45,021 bases of DNA from the NCBI GenBank assembly GCA_027013165.1, contig JALUXV010000418.1, forward strand, positions 1-45,021, given 5' to 3'. The position numbers were made by a program, and so were the translations under genes. The notes under the pieces were generated by a model. That model was not told the DNA's origin and did no database searches. It saw only the letters and a list, made by a program, of their open reading frames with translations. Source of the stretch: Alteromonadaceae bacterium (GTDB lineage: Bacteria > Pseudomonadota > Gammaproteobacteria > Enterobacterales > Alteromonadaceae). Positions within the stretch are counted from its first letter, which is position 1. Each line of letters starts with the position of its first letter. Positions 23,753 to 31,422 of the stretch are shown here, piece by piece.

Positions 23753-25888
23753 ATGACTACTGAAATAGAAACAAAAAGCGCATTTACCCTGACTAAACAA
23801 GACAATGGTGTTGCCATTCTTTCAATGGATGTTCCAGGTGAAAGTATGAACACATTGAAGGCCGAGTTTGGTGATGAAATTTCTTCAATGCTTGATGACA
23901 TTGAACGTGACTCGTCGATAAAAGGGGTAGTATTAACTAGCGGTAAACCCAGCTCTTTTGTGGCTGGTGCCGATATCTCAATGTTGGCCGCGTGCAAAAC
24001 TGCTGAAGACGCAACAACTATTGCCGCTGGCGGTCAAGCTATCTTTGATCGCATTGAAAATATGAAGGCAACCTTTGTTGCTGCTATTCATGGCCCTGCA
24101 TTAGGTGGCGGGTTAGAGCTAGCCTTAGCGTGTCACTACCGTATTTGTACAGACTCGGCTAGCACTCAGCTTGGTTTGCCAGAGGTACAATTGGGCTTAT
24201 TACCAGGTAGTGGTGGAACACAGCGTTTGCCTCGTTTAATTGGTATTCAACAAGCGATGAAAATGATGCTTACTGGCGCACCAGCACGAGCTAAGCAAGC
24301 GAAGAAGTACGGCATAGTAGACGATGTTGTTCCATTGAGTGTGCTTGTTAAAGTCGCCGAGAAGTTTGCACTAAAAGCCAAACCTAAGCGTCAAGCGCCT
24401 CAAAAAGGATTGGTTAATAAGGTGCTAGAAACTACTGGGCCAGGACGTAACCTACTGTTCAAAAAGGCTCGTGAAGCCACTTTTGCGAAAACTAAGGGTA
24501 ACTACCCGTCACCGGGCATGATCATAGACGTGATTGAAACGGGTATGTCAAAGGGTGTTAAAGCGGGTTTAAAAGCAGAGGCAGAGGCCTTTGGTAAACT
24601 TGTAATGACTCCAGAATCATTCCAGTTACGCCAAATCTTTTTCGCCACCACAGAAATGAAAAAAGAAACTGGCGTTGAAGGCGTTGAGCCAGTGAAAGCA
24701 AACAAAGTTGGCGTACTTGGTGGCGGCCTAATGGGCGGTGGTATCGCTTTTGTTACTGCTACCAAAGCTAAAGTACCTGTGCGAATTAAAGATGTGCGCC
24801 CTGAAGGTATTTCTAATGCCATTAAATACAGCTACGACATTCTAAATAAGAAAGTGAAAAAGCGTTTCATGCGCACCAGTGAAATGCAAAAGCAATTGGC
24901 GCTACTTACAGGTACTCTAGATTACCGTGGTTTTCAGGACGCGGATATTGTTGTGGAAGCCGTATTTGAAGATCTTGGCCTTAAACAACGCATGGTTGCT
25001 GACGTTGAAGAAAACTGTCAAGCGTCCACGATTTTTGCGTCGAATACGTCTTCAATTCCAATTACGCAAATTGCAGAGAAAGCAGCACGTCCAGAAAATG
25101 TGATAGGTTTACACTATTTCTCTCCTGTAGACAAAATGCCCTTGGCTGAAGTTATCGCCCACGAAAATACGTCTGACGAAGTTATTTCTTCAACGGTTGA
25201 ATTTGCCAAGAAGCAAGGTAAAACGCCAGTAGTAGTTAAAGATGGCGCAGGTTTTTATGTAAACCGTATACTGGCGCCTTACATGAATGAGGCTGCCAAC
25301 TTGATCCTTGCGGGTGAACCAATCGATCACATTGACAAAGCCTTAGTTAAGTTTGGCTTCCCTGTAGGACCTGTGAAGCTTCTAGATGAAGTAGGTATCG
25401 ATGTTGGTACTAAGATCATTCCTTTCTTGGTAGAAGCTTTTGGTGAGCGTTTTACAGCGCCGTCTGCCTTCGACAAAGTATTGGCAGATGATCGCAAGGG
25501 TAAGAAAAACGGAAAAGGCTTTTATTCCTATGAAGGTAAAAAGCCGGGCAAAGAAGTGGACGAGTCAATCTACAGTTTACTTGGTTTAACTCCATCGTCG
25601 TCATTAAGTGAAAAAGATGTTGCAGAACGTTGTGTTTACATGATGCTAAACGAAGCTGCGCGCTGCTTGGATGAAGGTGTAATCAGAAGTGCACGAGACG
25701 GCGATATTGGTGCCATCTTCGGTATCGGTTTCCCACCTTTCCTTGGTGGTCCTTTCCGTTACATGGATACTGTGGGTATCGAAACAGTGGTGAGTAAGCT
25801 TAATCAGTATGAATCTGAAGTAGGTGATAAATACGCACCTGCATCAGTGCTTGTCTCCATGGCTGAATCTGGAAAAACATTTTACTAA
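23753..25888 (+). CDS. fadJ: Fatty acid oxidation complex alpha subunit (enoyl-CoA hydratase / 3-hydroxyacyl-CoA dehydrogenase), FadJ type
   Basis: A 711 aa multifunctional enzyme. The N-terminal crotonase domain has the oxyanion-hole segments SSFVAGADISML and IHGPALGGGLELALACHYRI, with a catalytic glutamate region LGLPEVQLGLLPGSGGTQRL. The central Rossmann domain has KVGVLGGGLMGGGIAFVTAT (near residue 320) and the dehydrogenase signature ENVIGLHYFSPVDKMPLAEV. The C-terminal 3HCDH domain runs to the end. Length fits FadJ (E. coli 714 aa). It is co-transcribed with fadI and ends at a strong terminator 18 bp downstream. It hydrates enoyl-CoA and oxidises L-3-hydroxyacyl-CoA with NAD+. Confidence 0.97.
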   Translation: MTTEIETKSAFTLTKQDNGVAILSMDVPGESMNTLKAEFGDEISSMLDDIERDSSIKGVVLTSGKPSSFVAGADISMLAACKTAEDATTIAAGGQAIFDRIENMKATFVAAIHGPALGGGLELALACHYRICTDSASTQLGLPEVQLGLLPGSGGTQRLPRLIGIQQAMKMMLTGAPARAKQAKKYGIVDDVVPLSVLVKVAEKFALKAKPKRQAPQKGLVNKVLETTGPGRNLLFKKAREATFAKTKGNYPSPGMIIDVIETGMSKGVKAGLKAEAEAFGKLVMTPESFQLRQIFFATTEMKKETGVEGVEPVKANKVGVLGGGLMGGGIAFVTATKAKVPVRIKDVRPEGISNAIKYSYDILNKKVKKRFMRTSEMQKQLALLTGTLDYRGFQDADIVVEAVFEDLGLKQRMVADVEENCQASTIFASNTSSIPITQIAEKAARPENVIGLHYFSPVDKMPLAEVIAHENTSDEVISSTVEFAKKQGKTPVVVKDGAGFYVNRILAPYMNEAANLILAGEPIDHIDKALVKFGFPVGPVKLLDEVGIDVGTKIIPFLVEAFGERFTAPSAFDKVLADDRKGKKNGKGFYSYEGKKPGKEVDESIYSLLGLTPSSSLSEKDVAERCVYMMLNEAARCLDEGVIRSARDGDIGAIFGIGFPPFLGGPFRYMDTVGIETVVSKLNQYESEVGDKYAPASVLVSMAESGKTFY

Positions 25889-25905
25889 AATGTTATAAAA
25901 ATATT

Positions 25906-25932
25906 AAAAACCGGGCTTTGCCCGGTTTTTTT
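25906..25932 (+). terminator. Intrinsic terminator after fadJ
   Basis: AAAAACCGGGC (25906-25916) pairs with GCCCGGTTTTT (25920-25930) around a TTT loop and runs into a seven-T tract. It is a textbook terminator, and its A/T arms would also work in reverse. Confidence 0.95.
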
Positions 25933-26059
25933 GTATTAAGCAGCTATTATTGCTGGTTTATTGACCATTTTTAGGTACAATTCTCACCGTTTAATATTTG
26001 AACTGTCAATACATTGGCGTTCGCACTCAATCACTTACCGCGTTGTATAGGTATTCATT

Positions 26060-26260
26060 ATGCTAGTTGCGTATATCGTGTTAAATTTTGTGTGTTGCAT
26101 GTTCTTCTTTGTAGAAGCGATAAAATGGGCTATGCCTGCAAAAAGATGGGCAATGATTGGATTACTTATGGGGCCAATGGTACTGCCGCTATTCAGTATT
26201 GCTAGGCACATTCAGTGGCGTAAGGCTGTAGGGTTCAATAATCTTTATATTGCGGCGTAG
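26060..26260 (+). CDS. Small membrane protein of unknown function
   Basis: A 66 aa ORF with ATG at 26060 and AGG nine bases upstream. The protein has two hydrophobic segments (LVAYIVLNFVCCMFFFVEAI, about 2-22, and WAMIGLLMGPMVLPLFSIAR, about 30-49) separated by the positively charged MPAKR. This fits a helical hairpin with its loop in the cytoplasm, and the C-terminal tail is short. It stands alone between the fadJ terminator (25906-25932) and a bidirectional terminator (26287-26316), a good sign that it is a real transcription unit. I do not recognise the family, and no function can be assigned. Confidence 0.65.
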   Translation: MLVAYIVLNFVCCMFFFVEAIKWAMPAKRWAMIGLLMGPMVLPLFSIARHIQWRKAVGFNNLYIAA

Positions 26261-26286
26261 TCAGCTACAGAATATCCGTTGTATAT

Positions 26287-26316
26287 AAAAAAAGAGAGCA
26301 GATGCTCTCTTTTTTT
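26287..26316. terminator. Bidirectional terminator between two convergent small genes
   Basis: AAAAAAAGAGAGCA (26287-26300) and TGCTCTCTTTTTTT (26303-26316) form a near-uninterrupted 14 bp stem. It gives a seven-T run after the GC-containing part on either strand. It serves the membrane gene on the left (+) and the exported peptide gene on the right (-). Confidence 0.9.
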
Positions 26317-26335
26317 GAATATCGTCATCTAATGC

Positions 26336-26500
26336 TTAGAAGCCAATACCTACGCCACCACCGGTTCTTGGACGGTAGTTCTCAACTTGTGTCGCAGCTT
26401 CTTTTTGAGTTTCTGGAGCTTTGTTAGCGCCTTCTTGCTTGTCAGCAGCAACAGGTGTAGCAGTCGAAAGTACTAGAGCAACAGCATATTCTTTTAACAT
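26336..26500 (-). CDS. Small exported glycine-tailed peptide of unknown function
   Basis: The 54 aa product starts MLKEYAVALVLSTATPVAA, a short signal peptide with a plausible AxA-type cleavage site before DKQEG. A polar mature region of about 35 residues (KQEGANKAPETQKEAATQVE) follows, ending NYRPRTGGGVGIGF. The open frame extends upstream to 26653, but the ATG at 26500 is chosen because AGAGGAAAA lies about 7-15 bases before it and the signal peptide begins there. The 5' leader contains four AAAC tetranucleotide repeats (plus strand, about 26525-26540). A bidirectional terminator follows the stop. I recognise no family; a periplasmic or secreted role is inferred only from the leader. Confidence 0.7.
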   Translation of the reverse strand: MLKEYAVALVLSTATPVAADKQEGANKAPETQKEAATQVENYRPRTGGGVGIGF

Positions 26501-26523
26501 TATAATTTTCCTCTGATTTTTTG

Positions 26524-26541
26524 AACAAACAAACAAACAAA
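26524..26541. repeat. Short AAAC tetranucleotide tract in the leader of the exported peptide gene
   Basis: The plus strand reads GAACAAACAAACAAACAAAG. On the coding (minus) strand this is a TTTG tract about 25-40 bases upstream of the peptide ATG. Such simple repeats can change length by slippage; this one is short. Confidence 0.6.
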
Positions 26542-26643
26542 GCCAACCTTCATGCTGAATTTTGGCAAAGAGGATAATGCTAAGACCGTGCCAGTCTTTT
26601 AAGTTATTGTTTTGGGTGGTTTTTTTGTTTCTTTGGTAGGTTT

Positions 26644-26702
26644 TTGGCGGCAATTTTTAGCCTTTTGGCTATGTAGTCTTTAGTTTAATGGCAAACCGCC
26701 AA
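26644..26702. repeat. Nested inverted repeat downstream of the GGDEF/EAL gene
   Basis: The outer arms TTGGCGG (26644-26650) and CCGCCAA (26696-26702) enclose a small hairpin TAGCC-TTTT-GGCTA (26658-26671). No T tract follows in the minus direction, so it is not a standard terminator. It may protect the mRNA 3' end. Confidence 0.3.
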
Positions 26703-26709
26703 TAAATAG

Positions 26710-29700
26710 TCATATATTTGAATGACCTAGCAAGTTATGAAGTTGTTGATTCTCTGTTAGTAGCTTTTCAAATCGCTCGGCATTTAACGGGCGGCTATAT
26801 AAAAAGCCTTGTAGCATTTCACAATCGTAGCGTCGCAAAATGTTCAATTGTTTTTCGTCTTCCACACCTTCGGCTACAACCTTTAACCCTAGGTTATGGG
26901 CAATATTAATGATTGCTGCGGCCATATGTCGGTCAACGCTACTATTGGCAATATCATCGATAAAGGCTTTATCAATCTTCAGTGTGTTGAGAGGGAAGCG
27001 CTTTAAGTAGGCTAAAGAAGAATATCCAGTGCCAAAATCGTCCAATGCTAGGTGGATCCCACGTTCACGCAAACGGCCCATCATCTCTAGGCCATTTTCT
27101 GGGTTCTCCATTAATGTACCTTCTGTGATTTCACATTCAAGGTGAAGTGGAGATAGGCCTACCTCGTTGAGGATGCGGTTAATTCTGTCATCTAAGTCTG
27201 GCAGTTCGAACTGTTTGGCAGAGATATTTACCGCTACACGACCACTAAATAAGCCGCTATTCACCCAACGCTTGGTATCGGCGCAAGCTTTTCTTAGTAC
27301 CTGCTCACCAATTTCGATGATTTGACCTGTTTGCTCGGCGAGTGGAATAAACTGCCCTGGGCTCACAATGCCTTTTTGCGGATGTTCAAAGCGAACTAAC
27401 GCTTCCATACTGACTAACTTGCCAGACGCAATATCGACCTTGGGTTGGTAATACACCGTAAATAGGTCGTCTTTAATCCCTTGGCGGATAAGATTTTCAA
27501 TTTGTAATTGACGAACCGCATTTTGATTCATTTCGCCACTAAAGAATTGGTAGCTATTACCACCATTATTTTTAGCAAAATACATGGCAGTGTCGGCGTT
27601 TTTAAGCATCTCTTGTGGCGTTGTGCCGTCGTCAGGGTAAAAGGCAATACCGATACTCGCACCCAATACAAACTCTTGCTTGTTGATAATAAAAGGGCGC
27701 TCTAACGTATCAAGTAACCCTTGAGCGTAATGAGTGACCGTATGAACGTCTGCACTCTCTTCAATTAATACGCTGAACTCATCACCCCCCAAGCGGTAAC
27801 AAGTAGCCGTACGGCCAGTAATGCGTTGTAAACGCTTAGCAATTTGTTTGATTAGAATATCACCTGTTTGGTGGCCCAACGAGTCGTTAATCTTCTTGAA
27901 GTTGTCCATATCCAAACACAGGAGAGCGTGAGAGGTAGACTTTCTCACCAAATTCTGGTGACTTGCTTGGAAGAATGAACGGTTGGGGAGCTCTGTTAAG
28001 GGGTCTGTATTAGCCAGCTTAAGCAACTCTTTCTCGGTATTTTTACGAGAAGTAATATCTGAAAATACGCCTACAAAGTGGGTGATTTTACCGTCGTCGT
28101 CATGCACGGCATCTATGTTAAGCTCTATCTCAAACCGTTCGCCATTAAGCCGCACTGATTCCACTTCACCAAACCAGTTACCTTTGGCTTTAAGTGTCTT
28201 CTTGATTTCTTCTGTGAACGCATCTGGATACAGATGGAAGTGCATATAGGTGGCTAAAGCTTGCTCTCGTGTCTCGCCTGTGTAGCTACAGTACGCATTG
28301 TTTACTGAAATAAATTTGAAGTGAGTATTAGCTATGAATACACCTTCTGAAATATTTTCAATTGAGCGTTTAAACAGGTTGAGCTGCTCTTCTGCTTCTT
28401 TCAAATGGTGAATATTCTTCAGGGTACCTGTCATTCGAACCGGTTGTTGGTTGTGATCTCGCTCTACAACTTTGCCCCGGTCGAGTACCCAAATCCATTG
28501 GTTTTTAAAGGTTTTTGCTCTGTAAGCAAGTTCGTAAAATTCGTTTTTGCCTTCCAAATGGGCTTTGAGTGCCTTTTGCACGCGAGGTAAATCATTGGGG
28601 TGAATATTGGCGTCGTATGCACCAGTAGTACGAATATCGTCTTGAGGAAAGTCTAACGTTCCCCAAGTGTTTGCTCGGTAAACTTGACCGCGATATACGT
28701 CCCAGTCCCAGAGTTCATCACCCGAGCTCCAAAGGGTAAGTTTTAAGCGCTCTTCAGATTCACGAATGGCTAATTGATTTGCTTTGCGGATTTGATACTG
28801 ACGGACCGTAAATGCAAGAGCAACCGTTGCCAACAATGCATAAAATACCAACGCGACTGAATGCAACCATGGTGGGCGATTAACATTGATTGCGAGAGCC
28901 CTGCTTACTGACCACTTTTTACCAGCTTCGCGAGCTTGTACTTCAAACGTGTAGTTTCCAAAACCAACATTGTTGAACTGTGCGGTACGATTCGCTCCTA
29001 TGTAAATCCAATCACTATCAAGGCCAAGTAATCTGTAGCGATATGTAACCGTATCAACAAAATGTGGGTTAAGTAGTCCAAACGACACGCTAAACCTTGA
29101 CTCGAAATATTCGATTGTTTTGGAATCTGCGTAGGTTACCAATTCGCTGTAGACGAAATCTTCTTCAACATTCCCCTGATTTCTATCAAATGACTTTCTA
29201 CTTTGAGATGGTGTCCCGAAAATACTAAACTCCACCAAATCTGGCGGTAGAGTAGCAATAGACTGGCTAGAAGAATTTGCAGAGATATTTCTTGATATAT
29301 TATTGAATCCCTTATCACCAGCAAAGATAATATCTTGGTCGTTAGTCACCAACACTGCACTCTCTCCAAGTGAGTTATATGCAAGCTGTTGGTTTGTTAT
29401 CGTTAGAATTTTCTGGAGGGACGGTAGTGATATCTGGTGAACACCGCCATTATCGGCATACCAAATACTGTCATTTAGACCAATCGATGAGTAGATAAAT
29501 CCGAAATTATCATTTCTACTCTGTTTTTCTTCTATATCGAAATTCGTTTTGTTGAGCTTGATAACTCCATCGGATCGGGTAGTTACCCAAAAAGCCTCAT
29601 TTGTTTCATAGACGCTGTAGACTATAGAGTTCAAGCCTTCTTTGTTACCGATACTAGTTAATACTGTTGAAGTTTGAATATCATAAACTAAAAGTTCGTC

Positions 29701-31254
29701 TCCTTGTCTCAACCAAAGCCGTGACTTAGTGTCAGTGTAAATGGGAAGTAGAGCATTGTTTTGAGCCGAGAACTCGTGAACTTCGATAGCATTTTCATCA
29801 AGAGGGTTGTTTATATCAACTGAAATCAGACCCGATTGCCCAGGCCAAATCCATACGTAATGATCATCATGATGAAGGTAATCTATAAACTCGCCTTTAA
29901 ACAAATGTTCTACCTGTACTAGCAGATTGTCGACCTTATCATAGAGCATCAGTCCATCTGAAGTAGCAACCCAAAAACGTCCGTTTTTGTCGATCACTAG
30001 ATCCCAAAAGGTTGTATTTGCAGACAGTTCCTTGTTGAACTTTAAAAACTCAATTTCACCACTTGATTTATCAAAAATACCGACGCCTTCAGTTTGGGCG
30101 GCGAAATATACAGTTCCCTGAGAGTCTTGACTCAAACCCCAAATTGTCGCGAATGCAGGGGGAGTAGTGTTTGAAATAGCACTAGGATAGTATCGAACTA
30201 TAGAGAAGTCAGCGTGGTGCTTTAGTGCGCCTTGAATCGAACCTAACCATACTGCGTCATTTCTATCTTTAACTATGCTAGTAAAAACGTTTTGAGATAA
30301 TTGGATTGGTGCTCCTTTAGCACCACTGACATGCACGATATGCTCTCTTTCGATTAAACTTGGAGAGTCAATTGATTCAGCAACAATATATAGGCCTCTG
30401 TTAGTACCGAGCCAGATTTGCCCGTTGATGTGCTCCAATGAGAAGACATCAACTGAAGTTTCTGAATTCAGGTATGTCATATCTAAGTGTGCCAGAGTAT
30501 TTCCAGTCGCTGAATACACGAAAACACCGTCACTAGTTGCCGCCCAGTAATTTCCTTCTACAATCATAAGATCATGAAATGAATTAGTCGGTAAAAGAAT
30601 ATTCCATGGATTGACTTCGTTTAAAGGGAATGCTTTTTGTTGGAGCTTATCGACAATCATCCCTCCGGCCGTTTTTGACCCTAACCATGTGCGAGAGCTT
30701 TCATCGAAAATATGTTTTACGAAGCTGTGAGATGAGAAAACTTGTTGCCGCTGAGTTATTGTTCCATCTTCAAGAGAGTAGGTGTACAGATACTTATTAT
30801 CGGCAAACAGAACATCGCCATTTACACCCTCTGATACCGCCGTGATGGCGTCAACTTTGATCGCCGAGTTTGCACTGTTGAAAGTCTCGAAGTTGTCATA
30901 CTCAGGTCTATACTTTGAAAGGCCTGAGTGCGTGGCGAACCATAAATCCCCATTGGAATGGACTAATATTTTGTATATGAAGCCGCTGGGTAGTGAATTT
31001 GGATTGGTGTCAGAGGGATGATACTGCTTAACTTCGTAACCTGAATATCGGTTTAAGCCGTTCATGGTGGCAAGCCAAATGTAGCCGTTATGATCTTCTA
31101 CTATGTCTAAAACTGTGGTGCTCGACAAGCCATCCTCATTGCTGAGTTTGGTAAATTGAAGATCAGCTATTTCAATGGCGCTGGCTTGAGAGGACAAGAA
31201 ACCAATCAAAGTAAGCCAGACAACAAAAAAAGAACAAGCTTTGGTTAAGCGCAC
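26710..31254 (-). CDS. Reg_prop beta-propeller / Y_Y_Y / PAS / GGDEF / EAL sensory c-di-GMP enzyme
   Basis: This 1514 aa protein has a signal peptide (SFFVVWLTLIGFLSSQASA), many two-component-regulator propeller repeats in the periplasm (about 30-690; for example GYIWLATMNGLNRYSG and GDLWFATHSGLSKY), a Y_Y_Y domain (about 715-795), a membrane helix (about 800-818), two PAS domains (about 830-1075), GGDEF and EAL. The catalytic motif GGDEF is intact at 1156-1160 and EAL is intact at 1284-1286, so both c-di-GMP synthesis and hydrolysis are possible. The start is GTG (31252-31254) with AAGG about eight bases upstream; the signal peptide begins there and no ATG fits. The gene is monocistronic. 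Proteins of this plan often sense sugars or other extracellular ligands, but the ligand here is unknown. Confidence 0.94.
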   Translation of the reverse strand: MRLTKACSFFVVWLTLIGFLSSQASAIEIADLQFTKLSNEDGLSSTTVLDIVEDHNGYIWLATMNGLNRYSGYEVKQYHPSDTNPNSLPSGFIYKILVHSNGDLWFATHSGLSKYRPEYDNFETFNSANSAIKVDAITAVSEGVNGDVLFADNKYLYTYSLEDGTITQRQQVFSSHSFVKHIFDESSRTWLGSKTAGGMIVDKLQQKAFPLNEVNPWNILLPTNSFHDLMIVEGNYWAATSDGVFVYSATGNTLAHLDMTYLNSETSVDVFSLEHINGQIWLGTNRGLYIVAESIDSPSLIEREHIVHVSGAKGAPIQLSQNVFTSIVKDRNDAVWLGSIQGALKHHADFSIVRYYPSAISNTTPPAFATIWGLSQDSQGTVYFAAQTEGVGIFDKSSGEIEFLKFNKELSANTTFWDLVIDKNGRFWVATSDGLMLYDKVDNLLVQVEHLFKGEFIDYLHHDDHYVWIWPGQSGLISVDINNPLDENAIEVHEFSAQNNALLPIYTDTKSRLWLRQGDELLVYDIQTSTVLTSIGNKEGLNSIVYSVYETNEAFWVTTRSDGVIKLNKTNFDIEEKQSRNDNFGFIYSSIGLNDSIWYADNGGVHQISLPSLQKILTITNQQLAYNSLGESAVLVTNDQDIIFAGDKGFNNISRNISANSSSQSIATLPPDLVEFSIFGTPSQSRKSFDRNQGNVEEDFVYSELVTYADSKTIEYFESRFSVSFGLLNPHFVDTVTYRYRLLGLDSDWIYIGANRTAQFNNVGFGNYTFEVQAREAGKKWSVSRALAINVNRPPWLHSVALVFYALLATVALAFTVRQYQIRKANQLAIRESEERLKLTLWSSGDELWDWDVYRGQVYRANTWGTLDFPQDDIRTTGAYDANIHPNDLPRVQKALKAHLEGKNEFYELAYRAKTFKNQWIWVLDRGKVVERDHNQQPVRMTGTLKNIHHLKEAEEQLNLFKRSIENISEGVFIANTHFKFISVNNAYCSYTGETREQALATYMHFHLYPDAFTEEIKKTLKAKGNWFGEVESVRLNGERFEIELNIDAVHDDDGKITHFVGVFSDITSRKNTEKELLKLANTDPLTELPNRSFFQASHQNLVRKSTSHALLCLDMDNFKKINDSLGHQTGDILIKQIAKRLQRITGRTATCYRLGGDEFSVLIEESADVHTVTHYAQGLLDTLERPFIINKQEFVLGASIGIAFYPDDGTTPQEMLKNADTAMYFAKNNGGNSYQFFSGEMNQNAVRQLQIENLIRQGIKDDLFTVYYQPKVDIASGKLVSMEALVRFEHPQKGIVSPGQFIPLAEQTGQIIEIGEQVLRKACADTKRWVNSGLFSGRVAVNISAKQFELPDLDDRINRILNEVGLSPLHLECEITEGTLMENPENGLEMMGRLRERGIHLALDDFGTGYSSLAYLKRFPLNTLKIDKAFIDDIANSSVDRHMAAAIINIAHNLGLKVVAEGVEDEKQLNILRRYDCEMLQGFLYSRPLNAERFEKLLTENQQLHNLLGHSNI

Positions 31255-31422
31255 CTACACACCTTTGGCAATATTTGCCTTATCATTATATTTCGACGTT
31301 TGGGCTATTTCCTTACAACCAGAAATACAAATATGCCCAATTAAGCAAGGCTCTACAAGGAATTTTTATGCTTCGATAGACGTTGGCTTAATTGTTAATC
31401 AACTTGCGCTTCAAATTCTCTG

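Noticed and set aside
26501-26653. Upstream half of the 105 aa frame containing the exported peptide
   Set aside because: A signal peptide and Shine-Dalgarno mark the internal ATG at 26500. The upstream part has no coding character and contains the AAAC repeat.
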